DNA from: Chryseobacterium daecheongense
Lineage (GTDB): Bacteria; Bacteroidota; Bacteroidia; Flavobacteriales; Weeksellaceae
Assembly: GCF_003729955.1 (NCBI RefSeq)
Contig: NZ_RJTX01000001.1
Location: forward strand, 992,001-1,056,000
DNA length: 64,000 nt
Direction: 5' to 3'
Below, one piece after another: positions 1 through 9,459 of the stretch. Each line of letters begins with the position of its first letter. Within the stretch, counting starts at the first letter, position 1. The notes under the pieces are model-generated. The model was not told the origin of the DNA. It made no database searches and worked only from the letters and a program-made list of their open reading frames with translations. The translations under genes and the position numbers were made by a program.

Positions 1-336
1 CCTGAAAAATCTAAAAAAATCGGACAACTTTCTAAAGGATATAAGCAAAGAGTCGGTTTAGCACAGGCGATCATTCATCAGCCGGATCTCTTGATTCTTG
101 ACGAACCTACCAACGGACTTGACCCGAATCAGATTATCGAGATCAGGAATGTGGTGAAAGAAATCGGACAGGAAAAGACGGTTTTACTTTCTACCCATAT
201 CATGCAGGAAGTAGAGGCACTTTGTTCCCGTGTTATTCTTATTCACAAGGGGAATATTGTCCAGGATTGTCCTATTGAAGAATTTAAAGGTAAGTTTGAA
301 AGCCTGGAAGAAGCTTTTGCGAACTATACAGCATAA
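1..336 (+). CDS. gldA: ABC transporter ATP-binding subunit, GldA-like (5' truncated)
   Basis: This is the C-terminal part of an ABC ATPase, open in frame from base 1, with its start outside the window. The signature motif reads LSKGYKQRVGLAQA, followed by Walker B (LLILDEP), the D-loop (TNGLDP) and the switch histidine (LLSTH). 'LSKGYKQRVGL' and 'STHIMQEVEAL' are characteristic of GldA, the ATPase that works with GldF and GldG in flavobacterial gliding and type IX secretion. The ABC assignment is certain; the GldA subfamily is from recall of the family. It ends at TAA just before a bidirectional terminator. Confidence 0.75.
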   Translation, partial: PEKSKKIGQLSKGYKQRVGLAQAIIHQPDLLILDEPTNGLDPNQIIEIRNVVKEIGQEKTVLLSTHIMQEVEALCSRVILIHKGNIVQDCPIEEFKGKFESLEEAFANYTA

Positions 337-340
337 AAAT

Positions 341-368
341 AAAAAGCTCCGGAATTCCGGAGCTTTTT
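341..368. terminator. Bidirectional intrinsic terminator
   Basis: This is a perfect palindrome with 14-base arms (AAAAAGCTCCGGAA and its complement) flanked by A/T tracts on both sides. It lies between the converging gldA-like gene and flotillin gene, so it can stop transcription from either side. Confidence 0.85.
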
Positions 369-370
369 TG

Positions 371-2326
371 TTATTGTTCATTTTCAGGTTTATAGTCAAT
401 ACCTGCTTGCTGTTCAGGATTTTGAACTGATTCAACACTTTTCTTTTGAAGCTGTTCTAAAAGCTGAAGACCTAAAAGTCCGCTTATTCCTCCATTTGCA
501 GCATCTCCGTTGCCACCGATCAAAACATCCGGCATTATTTTGACATTTTGGGAAGCTATGTTTTCCATAATTTTCAGCTGGGTGAAGTTATTTCCTCCCA
601 TAGCTTCTACGGAAAGTTTATAAGATTCCGCATTGGATTTACCAATAGCAAGGATTTTCTCTGCTTCCGCATTCCCTGTTAATGAAATTTGTTCTGCATT
701 TGCTTTTGCAAGAAGTTCAATTTTTTCAGATTCCGCTTTTGCCAATAATCTCGTTTTTTCAGCTTCTCCATTCGCTAAAAGCTTCAGCCTGTCTCCTTCC
801 GCAGTTGCCTGTAACCTTACAGAATTTGCATCCCCTTGAGCTTTTTTAACACTTGCATCTGCAATTCTTTCTGCAATTACAACCCCCTGGTCGGCTTTTA
901 CAATTTCTTTCTGCATATCTGCGATCGCGGTTTCTTTTTCAAGGGTCTGACGTGTTTCCTGCGCCAGCTTTTCTGTCTCATATGTAATCTTTTGCTCTTC
1001 AGCAAGCTTTCTGTCCGTTAATGTTTTCATCAGACTTTCAGGCGGAACAATATCTCCTATCAGAGTATCCACTCCATTCACATTATATTGTTCCAAAACA
1101 TGACCGATGTGTTCTTTTGCAGATTGCTGTCTTTCTTTTCTTGTTCCCAGGAACGCAATTACATCACTTCCCTGCGCAGAGTTTCTAAAATAGTTCCCAA
1201 TGGTGGGTTCTAATACCTGACTTACGAGATTCACCATATTTCCAAATCTTGCAATGACTTTAGGGGCTTCATTGGTAGGAATGTGAATGATCTGTGAAAC
1301 ATCCAGATTAAAAGGGAAACCATCTTTACTTCTTACAGTAATTGTAGACAGATTTTTATCCAGTTGATGAGATTCACTTCTTGCGGAAGCCCAGTTCAAT
1401 ACAAGATTGGTAGTGGGAACCAATTCCACTTTCATAATATAAGGATTAATAGGATATTTACCCGGCCCCAAAGGTTCTGCCCAAACTCCTTTAGACCCTT
1501 TCTGAACAATATTTCCATGCTTGAATTCTGCACCGCTCAAATCTTTTCCTTCTTCTCCTACATAGGAAATGACCACTCCCACATGACCGATAGGAATTTC
1601 CGTCATATGCACCATTTCAAGTTTAGCAAACCAAGGGTTTAAGAAATAGGATCCGGCAAGGATAACCTGCTCCTGAAGACCTTTATAGCCTCCATTCTGT
1701 AAAAACACGTCTACATCCTGGAATTTATTATGTCCTTCTACGATTTTTCCCGCAATCTGCCCTTCTTCCAAAGGATTACCTTCTAATGTTGTGATCACCC
1801 CTACTGCATTGTCAGGAATAATCATCATATCTGCCAATTCAATATTGAAGAGTAAAGTATTGATTCTATAAGATCCCGGTGTTATGATGGCGGTTTGTCT
1901 TCCCTTACGTCCACCGTTTCTTAAAAATGCTTCCGCATCCTGAAAGGAATCGCAGTCCACTTTCCGGCCTAGAATCCTTCCTGTTTCCAGTTCTACACCA
2001 TCTTTAGCAAGAAGCAGCCCTATCTTTCCTGTTGGAATTACCGTGAAAGGCTGAAAATCTATAGAATACTGCCAAATCCATTTCCCGAAATACACTCCGG
2101 GAGCTAAAGTTTGTGCCTGGAAACCGGCTTCCCCGTTCGTAGCAATAATTCTTCCTTCCGGAAGTGTTTGTTTACCAAAAAGGACAAACTTTTTAGTTAC
2201 TAATCCAATCTTATCTTCAGGAACAATGACTAACCCGAAAAATACTCTCAATACAAATTTGTATAAAACAAGGCATACTACTACAATGCCTACCGGAATC
2301 ATCCAGCTTTGGAATGTTAAGTCCAT
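371..2326 (-). CDS. Flotillin-like SPFH/band 7 family membrane protein
   Basis: This 651-residue protein has one N-terminal membrane segment (about residues 8-30), a long SPFH/band 7 region and an Ala/Glu/Lys-rich coiled coil at about 440-570 (repeated 'AEAEKI', 'AKAESEKIELLAKA'). That is the order expected of flotillins, which scaffold membrane microdomains. It is longer than usual. Residues of about 110-240 hold two copies of one module, each with 'FL.NGG.KG.Q..II..GSY'. The C-terminus is Gly/Asn/Gln-rich. It stands alone on the minus strand, with a convergent terminator at its 3' end. The family is sure; the client proteins are unknown. Confidence 0.85.
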   Translation of the reverse strand: MDLTFQSWMIPVGIVVVCLVLYKFVLRVFFGLVIVPEDKIGLVTKKFVLFGKQTLPEGRIIATNGEAGFQAQTLAPGVYFGKWIWQYSIDFQPFTVIPTGKIGLLLAKDGVELETGRILGRKVDCDSFQDAEAFLRNGGRKGRQTAIITPGSYRINTLLFNIELADMMIIPDNAVGVITTLEGNPLEEGQIAGKIVEGHNKFQDVDVFLQNGGYKGLQEQVILAGSYFLNPWFAKLEMVHMTEIPIGHVGVVISYVGEEGKDLSGAEFKHGNIVQKGSKGVWAEPLGPGKYPINPYIMKVELVPTTNLVLNWASARSESHQLDKNLSTITVRSKDGFPFNLDVSQIIHIPTNEAPKVIARFGNMVNLVSQVLEPTIGNYFRNSAQGSDVIAFLGTRKERQQSAKEHIGHVLEQYNVNGVDTLIGDIVPPESLMKTLTDRKLAEEQKITYETEKLAQETRQTLEKETAIADMQKEIVKADQGVVIAERIADASVKKAQGDANSVRLQATAEGDRLKLLANGEAEKTRLLAKAESEKIELLAKANAEQISLTGNAEAEKILAIGKSNAESYKLSVEAMGGNNFTQLKIMENIASQNVKIMPDVLIGGNGDAANGGISGLLGLQLLEQLQKKSVESVQNPEQQAGIDYKPENEQ

Positions 2327-2637
2327 TATTATTTATTTTTAAATTGTTGTTTATTGTGTTCAGAAAACGACAGATAGACCCATCATCCATTGGATTGGAC
2401 TGGGCTATACATCAACATGAAAAAATTCAGGTCAATATTTAATACTGAAAACAGGAGGGGAAGTGTTAAAAATCGTGAAAATGATTTCAGACACTTTTAA
2501 AAGGAATTTTTTGAAATTGATAAGTTTCATTTGAGTTTTAAAAGGATATTACCTTTTATATGAGCTAATACGATGGAAGTTACAATCCGGTTACAAAAAA
2601 ATTAAACAAAGTGATAAATATTTTACCAAGCAGCTGA
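2327..2637. other. Intergenic region, no gene seen
   Basis: The 311 bases upstream of the flotillin gene are AT-rich. A 27-codon plus-strand frame starting near 2417 has no family signature or clear ribosome site and I do not call it. No TAnnTTTG element was found on the minus strand, so the flotillin promoter is unresolved. Confidence 0.5.
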
Positions 2638-3429
2638 TTATCCGCTCTTTGCAATTTTTAAAAAATATTCATCATAGCTTTCTTTCGCCGCCTCATATCC
2701 GATATTGAAGATTTCTTCCAATCTGTCTTTTTTTCTTTCGAAAGTACCATAACTTGAGAGTTTCTGGGAAGAAATAAACCAGTCGCAATATTCAAATTTC
2801 ACTTTTTCCACTCTATAGGATAAAAGGTCATAAGAACGGGATACAATGGCTTTAATCGATTTGAGATCATTAATTTTGATATCATGAGGTGGAGACACAA
2901 ATACTCCGATAAGTTTATCACATTCATCTCTGATAATATCGGCCGGAAAATTATTCAGTACTCCCCCATCACAGTACATTTCCTCACCAATAATATAAGG
3001 TGTGGTGACTCCTGGAATTGAACATGAGGCAATGATGGCATCCGTAACTTCAAAATCTTTGTCGAATATTTTCTGAGTTCCGGAAACCAGTTCTGTGGCT
3101 ACAATTTTCACTTCTTTATTCAAGTCTCCTAATTTCATATCATGAAAAATAGGTTTCAGGTAATTTCTGAAAATTATGGAAGAAACTAATCCCGGCTGGT
3201 TAAATGTAAAATGTTTCCAGTTGAAGAAATACACAGAATTGAAAAATTCCAGAATCTCTTCCGGAGTTTTTCCTATAGCATGCAAGCATCCGACTATGGA
3301 GCCGGCGCTACAGCATGACAGAACATCAATGTCGATATTTTTTTCGTTTAAGAATTTTAAAACTCCTGCATGCGCGATACCTTTGGTACCGCCTCCGGAT
3401 AAAACAAGCCCTACTTTCTCAAAATTCAT
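2638..3429 (-). CDS. Patatin-like phospholipase family protein
   Basis: This 263-residue protein carries the patatin Ser-Asp dyad. The oxyanion loop is GGGTKG at 12-17, the nucleophile Ser41 lies in 'SCCSAGS', and the catalytic Asp154 lies in 'CDGGVLNNFP'. It probably hydrolyses acyl esters of membrane lipids. No signal peptide is visible, so it is probably cytoplasmic and similar in size to small RssA/YchK-type proteins. One oddity is that the elbow is C-x-S-x-G instead of G-x-S-x-G, with Cys39 replacing the first Gly. The remaining motifs are intact, so I expect an active enzyme. It is a single gene, not obviously in an operon. Confidence 0.85.
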   Translation of the reverse strand: MNFEKVGLVLSGGGTKGIAHAGVLKFLNEKNIDIDVLSCCSAGSIVGCLHAIGKTPEEILEFFNSVYFFNWKHFTFNQPGLVSSIIFRNYLKPIFHDMKLGDLNKEVKIVATELVSGTQKIFDKDFEVTDAIIASCSIPGVTTPYIIGEEMYCDGGVLNNFPADIIRDECDKLIGVFVSPPHDIKINDLKSIKAIVSRSYDLLSYRVEKVKFEYCDWFISSQKLSSYGTFERKKDRLEEIFNIGYEAAKESYDEYFLKIAKSG

Positions 3430-3495
3430 AGAATAAAATTAAGAAAACAGGGCGAGAAAATGAGATTAATTTTTCTAAATATGGTGATTTTACGA

Positions 3496-5436
3496 TTATT
3501 TTAACAGATATTCCTGCATGAATCTAATGACTGCCAATCGCTGAAAATCTATATTCTCTTTTTTACGGAATCCATGCCCCTCATTTTTAGCCTCCAGATA
3601 CCATACTGTTTTACCCTGAGCTTTAAGTTTATCCCGCATCTGTACTGCTTCAGAAACAGGTACTCTCGGGTCATTGGTTCCTTGAATGATGAACATCGGT
3701 TTTTTAATCTTATCAATATTGTTCAAAGGGGCAATTTTGGTAAAAAATTCAGCCATTTTCGGGATTCTTTCGTCACCGTATTCTACCCTTCTTAAATCTC
3801 TGCGGTATTCCTCCGTATTTTTCAGGAATGTATTGAAATCTGAAATTCCCACAACGTCTACTGAGCATCTTATTCTGTCTGCATACTCATAAGCGGTAGC
3901 TAAAGTCATAAATCCGCCATAGCTTCCCCCCATGATCATGATTCGATCTTTATCAAGTTCCGGTTGTTTAGCAATCCAGTCTAATAAAGCGCCTATATCT
4001 TTTACAGAATTCATTCTTAGGTACCAGTTATCCGCAGCGATAAATGTTTTACCAAATCCTGAGGAGCCTCTTACATTCGGATAGATCATTGCCACTCCCA
4101 ATTCGTTCGTGTAATAGTTGTAAGAGCCCAGTGAAGAAGCCATAGATTGTCCTTCCGGGCCGCCGTGAATGGAAATCACTACCGGTCTTTTTCCTGTAAA
4201 TTTAGAAGCTGCCGGATAATAAAAGCCTGAGATTTTCATATTGTCAAAACTTTTCCATTCAATCAGTTTGGGAACAGACATATCTGCGGGCTGCATTTCT
4301 CCCTGTTCGCTTTCCGTCCATCGTTCGATATTATTGGTAGCAAGATCCAGTTTGTAAATATCAGATCCGGAGTTGGCTGCTGATTGGGTGAAAAACAAAT
4401 ACTTGCCATCTTTGGTAAATTTGGCACCACCAATCAATCCTATAGAAGTTTTAACTGGAGAATATTTATTAGTGCGGGTATCCAGCTTATACATCTTATT
4501 GATCCCGCTTTCATTGGTCGTGAAAATAAGAGTGGATTTATCCTCCGAAACATCATACCCTTCCACATTCCAAGGGATGGAAGAGGTAAGATAATTGATT
4601 TTTTTAGTTTTTGTATTTAAAACAGCCAGCCTGTCAAATTCATTATCTCTATCAGTCACATACCATATCTCATCCGGATTTTTTCCGAATGTGGCACCGG
4701 ACTGAACGACTCCTTTTTCATTTCTGTCCGTAACAGGTTCCAGTTTTTTCGTTTCAAGATCATAAATGTACAAATAGGAATCATTCGCGGAAACGTATTC
4801 TCCGATCAATAGTTTCTTACCATCGTCCGAAAGATCATTGATTCCCCAACCTCCTCCTTTCACTTCTAAAATAAGTTGTGCTTCCCCGGGTTTTGAGGGG
4901 TCCATATAATAAATATCACGGTCTCCGCCATTTCTTTTGGTGGAGGTAAAGTAAAATCCGGAACCGTCTTTTTTCCATTTCACACCTCCGTTTTGCGATT
5001 TTCCGCCATCGGTAAGAAGTGTTGACTCCATTGTTTTCAGATCAAGCTTGAACAGCTGCCCAAATTCATTCCCGCCAATATCTTTTGAGTAGATCAAATA
5101 CTCGCCTTTAGTAGGCTCATACGTTGCAGAGCCTATCGGTTCATCAAAAAAAGTGATCTGCTTTCTGGCGCCTAACGGAAAGGAAATCTTGTGAAGCTGA
5201 TTGGTAGATGCAAAACGTGTACTTGCAATCAATTCTTTTCCATTAGGATGTACATCTGCCAAACCTGCATTTCTGCTTTCGGAATATTTTTTTATCGTCT
5301 GATTTAAACTCTTGGGAATTGGAAGGATATTCTCTGTGATCAGGTTTTCATTGGGGTTTACAACATCATTTTTCTGCTGGGCAGAAAGAAGAATCCCGGT
5401 TAAAGAAAAAGCCAGAATAATAGATTTGTTTTTCAT
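3496..5436 (-). CDS. S9 family (prolyl oligopeptidase-type) serine peptidase, exported
   Basis: This 646-residue protein starts with a signal peptide ending near 'LLSAQQ'. Residues of about 40-390 form a beta-propeller of WD/TolB-like blades that gates the active site. The alpha/beta hydrolase domain follows, with nucleophile Ser505 in GGSYGGF, Asp in 'QGTNDPRVP' and His in 'NEGHGF'. Such periplasmic enzymes cut short peptides, often at proline or as acylaminoacyl/dipeptidyl peptidases; the exact specificity cannot be read. It lies 65 bases downstream of another peptidase gene on the same strand, so the two may be co-transcribed. Confidence 0.9.
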   Translation of the reverse strand: MKNKSIILAFSLTGILLSAQQKNDVVNPNENLITENILPIPKSLNQTIKKYSESRNAGLADVHPNGKELIASTRFASTNQLHKISFPLGARKQITFFDEPIGSATYEPTKGEYLIYSKDIGGNEFGQLFKLDLKTMESTLLTDGGKSQNGGVKWKKDGSGFYFTSTKRNGGDRDIYYMDPSKPGEAQLILEVKGGGWGINDLSDDGKKLLIGEYVSANDSYLYIYDLETKKLEPVTDRNEKGVVQSGATFGKNPDEIWYVTDRDNEFDRLAVLNTKTKKINYLTSSIPWNVEGYDVSEDKSTLIFTTNESGINKMYKLDTRTNKYSPVKTSIGLIGGAKFTKDGKYLFFTQSAANSGSDIYKLDLATNNIERWTESEQGEMQPADMSVPKLIEWKSFDNMKISGFYYPAASKFTGKRPVVISIHGGPEGQSMASSLGSYNYYTNELGVAMIYPNVRGSSGFGKTFIAADNWYLRMNSVKDIGALLDWIAKQPELDKDRIMIMGGSYGGFMTLATAYEYADRIRCSVDVVGISDFNTFLKNTEEYRRDLRRVEYGDERIPKMAEFFTKIAPLNNIDKIKKPMFIIQGTNDPRVPVSEAVQMRDKLKAQGKTVWYLEAKNEGHGFRKKENIDFQRLAVIRFMQEYLLK

Positions 5437-5501
5437 ACTAATAAATTTGCATGAAATTAATGAATTTTCTGTAAAAATGGTTTATTCAACTTCTGGTTTC
5501 A

Positions 5502-7073
5502 TCAAATTTCAAATCTTGATTTTACAAATTGATACCCGTTGTTATAAAACAGATCTTCCACAAAAGCATCCACATTCAACTGATCTGCCCATTTTTTGGA
5601 ATCCTGTAAATCCTTAAGAAAATATTTAATATTCATTCTGATATAGCTTTTGAGATCTGCCATTCTGTTCACGGTCGGCATATTAAGGAAAGGATTGATC
5701 AATCCGTCATAATCTGTTCCAATGGTTATCTGCTTTTGTGCTTTACTGATAGAGATTCCGTTATTGACACAAACCTGGAAATAGTGTTTGATATGGTACA
5801 GGATATGGTCATAGAAATATTCATTGCGCTGAGGAATGCTGCTTTCTGTGTTCTCTTCCAATTCACTCATCGTAAGATGCTCGTCATCAATAATCAATTT
5901 TCCAATCTCTTCATTTTTAATTCCTAAGGCGGCCCATTCTGTTTTTGAAAAGAATTCTTTATCTACAATTCTTTCCATTTCGGTGATTCCTGTTGGATCA
6001 TCATCATATTTATCAACATATCCTAAAATCCTTCTGTCCAATGAAACACCAATAACTCCTCCGTTTTTCACGATCCAGGCAATTTCTTCATCGAACAAAT
6101 TAATAGTTGAAGCATTAAAGGTTGGGAATCCTGGTCTTCTTGGACTATTTTCTATATGCAAAGATTTGGTAATTTCAAGATATAATGCTCCGGAAAGAGG
6201 TTTTTTAAGCTGGATATGTCCTGCCCAATCTTTAAAAGATACTCCCGTAAATCCTGCATGAGTACAAACAAGCGGCTGTACGTTTTTGAATTTCCCCGCA
6301 TCAATCTCACTCATTACATCTTTTCGGGACTTATAACTCATGTGTTTTACATCCACACAGATTTTCCGGTCAAAAATTCCCTGCACCACTGTTCTTCCAT
6401 CATTCTCAAGACCGTTCCCGGAAGGAAAAAACGGCTTGGAATCCGCTACCTGCATTCCGAATGCCTGATTGCACAAACTGGATTGTTGAAGGTGGGTAAT
6501 ATTAATGGATAATACTTTTACTTTTTCCTGTACTTTATCCAGGTTTTTAAGAATATCAGCCGGTTTATATTTATGAACAGCATCACAAAAATTCGGGCTG
6601 TCTACTAATGAATGGCAACCTTCAATGGTGAAAAAGACATTGACTTTATTTTTCGGAAGCGATTTTTGGAAGCTCTTCCTGGTAAGAATATTAAATGATG
6701 AAGACTGGAGATATTCATTCAAAGTCCGCTTCATTAAAAAGTCGGAAAAAGGTTTATTGTTATTCTGAACAATATCGTTTAACAGCTTTTCGGACAGTTT
6801 GAAACGGGAAGTTTTTTTCAAATACCCCTGAAGCGGAATTACGGTTTGTGCCACATATCGTTCCACACTATAAAGTACTGCTCCCAGAATCACCTCATCA
6901 CTGAATTCCGCCAGCTGCGTAGGATGGGTCTGCGTTTCAATGATGCTGGGTAAATCGGAACACATTTTGGGCAGTGCCGCCACATCGCTTCTGTAAATAA
7001 AAGCATCGATGTTTGGGGTATCATTAAACAACTGTTTCAACACAGGATGGCAATGAAAATCAAAATATTTCAT
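5502..7073 (-). CDS. Membrane dipeptidase-like (peptidase M19 / renal dipeptidase superfamily) protein
   Basis: This 523-residue metallohydrolase belongs to the amidohydrolase TIM-barrel superfamily. The metal-ligand motif HCH lies near the N-terminus ('FDFHCHP'), with a Glu in 'TIEGCHSL', a His in 'CTHAGFTG' and the M19-like 'IGTDYDG' strand near the C-terminus. M19 enzymes hydrolyse dipeptides, including D-residue ones. It is longer than typical M19 (about 350-420) and uses HxH where classical members have HxD, so the substrate may differ. No signal peptide is seen. It precedes the S9 peptidase gene, which suggests linked peptide catabolism. Confidence 0.75.
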   Translation of the reverse strand: MKYFDFHCHPVLKQLFNDTPNIDAFIYRSDVAALPKMCSDLPSIIETQTHPTQLAEFSDEVILGAVLYSVERYVAQTVIPLQGYLKKTSRFKLSEKLLNDIVQNNNKPFSDFLMKRTLNEYLQSSSFNILTRKSFQKSLPKNKVNVFFTIEGCHSLVDSPNFCDAVHKYKPADILKNLDKVQEKVKVLSINITHLQQSSLCNQAFGMQVADSKPFFPSGNGLENDGRTVVQGIFDRKICVDVKHMSYKSRKDVMSEIDAGKFKNVQPLVCTHAGFTGVSFKDWAGHIQLKKPLSGALYLEITKSLHIENSPRRPGFPTFNASTINLFDEEIAWIVKNGGVIGVSLDRRILGYVDKYDDDPTGITEMERIVDKEFFSKTEWAALGIKNEEIGKLIIDDEHLTMSELEENTESSIPQRNEYFYDHILYHIKHYFQVCVNNGISISKAQKQITIGTDYDGLINPFLNMPTVNRMADLKSYIRMNIKYFLKDLQDSKKWADQLNVDAFVEDLFYNNGYQFVKSRFEI

Positions 7074-7156
7074 GGTGTTTGGTTTTTGTTTACGTAAAGT
7101 TAGTGACTTAATCTTTATTATATCATTCTACTTTTGTGGTATTTTTGAGCATAAAA

Positions 7157-7179
7157 AACCACAAACAAAGTCTGTGGTT
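7157..7179 (-). terminator. Intrinsic terminator for the 7198-7785 gene
   Basis: The minus strand reads AACCACA, a 9-base loop, then the complementary TGTGGTT followed directly by a T tract (A run at 7153-7158 on the plus strand). It lies 19 bases past the stop codon of the upstream gene. Confidence 0.75.
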
Positions 7180-7197
7180 GATTTATTAAGTTTATTA

Positions 7198-7785
7198 TTA
7201 ATTTATTTTAGCATCATATAGACGAATAATCTTCAGATAATCTCCTTCTGTTTTAGCCGACTTCAGGTTTTCCAACAAATCAGGATAATCTTTGAGTATT
7301 TTTTTCAAATCTCCTTTGGAACGATCAAAGAAACCGGCATAAATAACTTTCTTGTTTTTATCAATAAGATAGCTTCTTACCTGAAGATTATAATCAAGCA
7401 TTGCATTATGATAATCTTTGTACCAATTGATATTCTTTCCTTCATACAGAATTTCAATTAACCCTTCTTCTGTCGGCAATCTGCCTGTTGAAGCGAAATA
7501 TTCATGTTTGATCTTATTTTCGTCTGTAATTTTAATGTATTGTACGTCATTGGGCTGCACCCAGGTTTCGTTTCCATCAGCATCTTTCATTTTCATTTTG
7601 AATATCACCGTGGCAAAATAATATTTTTTATTGGTGAATTTGCCCATATTCCTAACTTTTGCTTTGATGGTATCATTAGAGTTTTTCAAGACATATTCTG
7701 CCGGAAAAAAACTTTTATCTTCTTTTTCCTGAGAAAAACATAACATAGAGAATAAAGAAAATAATATGAAAAACTTGGCTTTCAT
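7198..7785 (-). CDS. Exported protein of unknown function
   Basis: This is a 195-residue protein with a clear Sec signal peptide (hydrophobic 'FFILFSLFSMLCFSQ'). The mature part is rich in Lys, Asp and aromatic residues, with motifs 'PAEYVLKNSNDTIKAKVRN' and 'DVQYIKITD' suggesting a beta-rich fold. That pattern resembles other flavobacterial proteins describing a 'substance to be moved or modified' but I do not recognise the family. It has its own terminator and stands just downstream of lpdA without sharing its transcript. Confidence 0.65.
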   Translation of the reverse strand: MKAKFFILFSLFSMLCFSQEKEDKSFFPAEYVLKNSNDTIKAKVRNMGKFTNKKYYFATVIFKMKMKDADGNETWVQPNDVQYIKITDENKIKHEYFASTGRLPTEEGLIEILYEGKNINWYKDYHNAMLDYNLQVRSYLIDKNKKVIYAGFFDRSKGDLKKILKDYPDLLENLKSAKTEGDYLKIIRLYDAKIN

Positions 7786-7800
7786 AGTTAGTAATTTTAA

Positions 7801-7826
7801 AAAAGCCCAGACAAATCCGGGCTTTT
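7801..7826 (-). terminator. Intrinsic terminator for lpdA
   Basis: An AAAAGCCC / GGGCTTTT stem with a short, partly paired loop is followed on the minus strand by T-rich DNA. It sits 27 bases beyond the lpdA stop codon and just before the next minus-strand gene. Confidence 0.75.
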
Positions 7827-7852
7827 ATTATAGTTGATAATACTTATTATTA

Positions 7853-9241
7853 TTAAATATGGATCACTTCTCCGTAAGCAGCAGCTGCTGCTTCCATGAT
7901 CGCTTCAGAAACAGTCGGGTGCGGGTGGATAGATTTGATGATCTCATGTCCTGTTGTTTCTAATTTTCTAGCTACAACAGCTTCTGCAACCATATCCGTT
8001 ACTCCATCACCAATCATATGGCAACCTAACCATTCACCATATTTTGCATCGAAAATAACTTTAATGAATCCATCTGTATTTCCGTTAGCAGTAGCTTTAC
8101 CACTTGCAGAAAGAGGGAATTTACCTACTTTAATTTCGTATCCTTTTTCTTTTGCCTGTTTTTCTGTAAGACCTACAGAAGCTACTTCAGGGTGACAGTA
8201 GGTACATCCAGGGATATTGCCATAGTCGATTTTCTCAACATGCATTCCTTTGATTTTTTCTACACAAGTGATTCCTTCTGCAGAAGCAACGTGCGCTAAA
8301 GCCTGAGTCGGGATGATATCTCCGATCGCATAATAACCAGGAACTGAAGTTTCATACCATTCGTTGACTAAAACTCTTCCTTTATCTGTCTGGATTCCCA
8401 CTTCTTCTAAACCGATATTTTCGATGTTAGCAGCAATACCTACCGCAGATAATAAAATATCAGCTTCAAGGGTAATATTTCCGTTGGCCGTTTTTACGTT
8501 GGCTTTTACGCCTTCTCCTGTTGTATCAACGCTTTCTACAGAGGCATTGGTCATAATCTCGATTCCTGATTTTTTCAGGGATTTTTCCAAGTGCTTAGAA
8601 ATTTCCTCATCCTCTACAGGAACGATGTTTGGCATAAATTCAACAATAGTTACTTTTGTTCCCATTGTGTTATAGAAGTCGGCAAATTCTACCCCGATTG
8701 CTCCGGAACCTACAACGATCATAGATTTCGGCTGCTCAGGAAGAGATAATGCCTGTCTGTATCCGATTACTTTTTTACCGTCTTGTGGTAAGTTCGGTAA
8801 TTCTCTTGAGCGGGCACCTGTTGCAATGATGATGTGGTTCGCTGAATACTCAGTTACTTTACCGTCTTTATCTGTAACAGAAACTTTTTTCCCAGGCTGA
8901 ACTTTTGCCGTACCAAGAATTACGTCAATCTTATTTTTTTTCATCAGGAATTCAATTCCTTTGCTCATTTTACCGGCAACGCCACGGCTTCTCTGAATCA
9001 CGTTTGGGAATTCAAAGCTTGCTTCCACTTTGTTCAAACCATAATCTTCAGCATGATTGATATAATGAAAAACCTGAGCAGATTTCAATAAAGCTTTAGT
9101 TGGAATACATCCCCAGTTAAGACAAATTCCCCCTAAGTTTTCTTTTTCGATAATAGCAGTTTTGAAACCCAATTGTGCTGCTCTGATGGCAGTAACATAT
9201 CCACCAGGACCACTTCCGATGACAATAATATCGTAATTCAT
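7853..9241 (-). CDS. lpdA: Dihydrolipoyl dehydrogenase (E3)
   Basis: This 462-residue flavoprotein reoxidises the dihydrolipoyl groups of 2-oxoacid dehydrogenase complexes and passes electrons to NAD+. The FAD-binding GSGPGG is at 9-14, the redox-active disulfide is Cys40/Cys45 in 'GGICLNWGC', a second GxGxxG NAD site is in 'VVGSGAIGVEFA', and the C-terminal His-Glu dyad is in 'HPHPTVSEA'. I chose the ATG at 9241 because FAD-fold residues begin right after it; the frame stays open for 41 codons upstream but without family features. The E1 partner of one such complex is at 27-30 kb. Confidence 0.95.
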   Translation of the reverse strand: MNYDIIVIGSGPGGYVTAIRAAQLGFKTAIIEKENLGGICLNWGCIPTKALLKSAQVFHYINHAEDYGLNKVEASFEFPNVIQRSRGVAGKMSKGIEFLMKKNKIDVILGTAKVQPGKKVSVTDKDGKVTEYSANHIIIATGARSRELPNLPQDGKKVIGYRQALSLPEQPKSMIVVGSGAIGVEFADFYNTMGTKVTIVEFMPNIVPVEDEEISKHLEKSLKKSGIEIMTNASVESVDTTGEGVKANVKTANGNITLEADILLSAVGIAANIENIGLEEVGIQTDKGRVLVNEWYETSVPGYYAIGDIIPTQALAHVASAEGITCVEKIKGMHVEKIDYGNIPGCTYCHPEVASVGLTEKQAKEKGYEIKVGKFPLSASGKATANGNTDGFIKVIFDAKYGEWLGCHMIGDGVTDMVAEAVVARKLETTGHEIIKSIHPHPTVSEAIMEAAAAAYGEVIHI

Positions 9242-9351
9242 TAGTTTAAAAATTTTATGCGAATTTAAGGAAAAATATTGGATGTTGAATCTTTCTGTCA
9301 TTTCATCTGACAATGTAAGTGCAAGAGGATTTCTATTAAATTTTAAATAAA

Positions 9352-9378
9352 AAAGAGAACACAAAAAGCATTCTCTTT
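9352..9378 (-). terminator. Probable intrinsic terminator for the 9460-9723 gene
   Basis: AAAGAGAA and its complement TTCTCTTT enclose an 11-base loop. On the minus strand the hairpin is followed by a run of T. The stem is short, so confidence is moderate. Confidence 0.55.
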
Positions 9379-9459
9379 CAATAAATTTTATTTTTAATTA
9401 AAATTTTCACAAAATTGATTTACATAGAATTCAACTATTTCAATATTGTTTTAGTAAAT

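Noticed and set aside
2417..2500. A 27-codon frame upstream of the flotillin gene
   Set aside because: No ribosome site or family similarity.
9242..9364. 41 extra N-terminal codons of lpdA
   Set aside because: The flavoprotein fold starts at ATG 9241; the extension lacks family residues.
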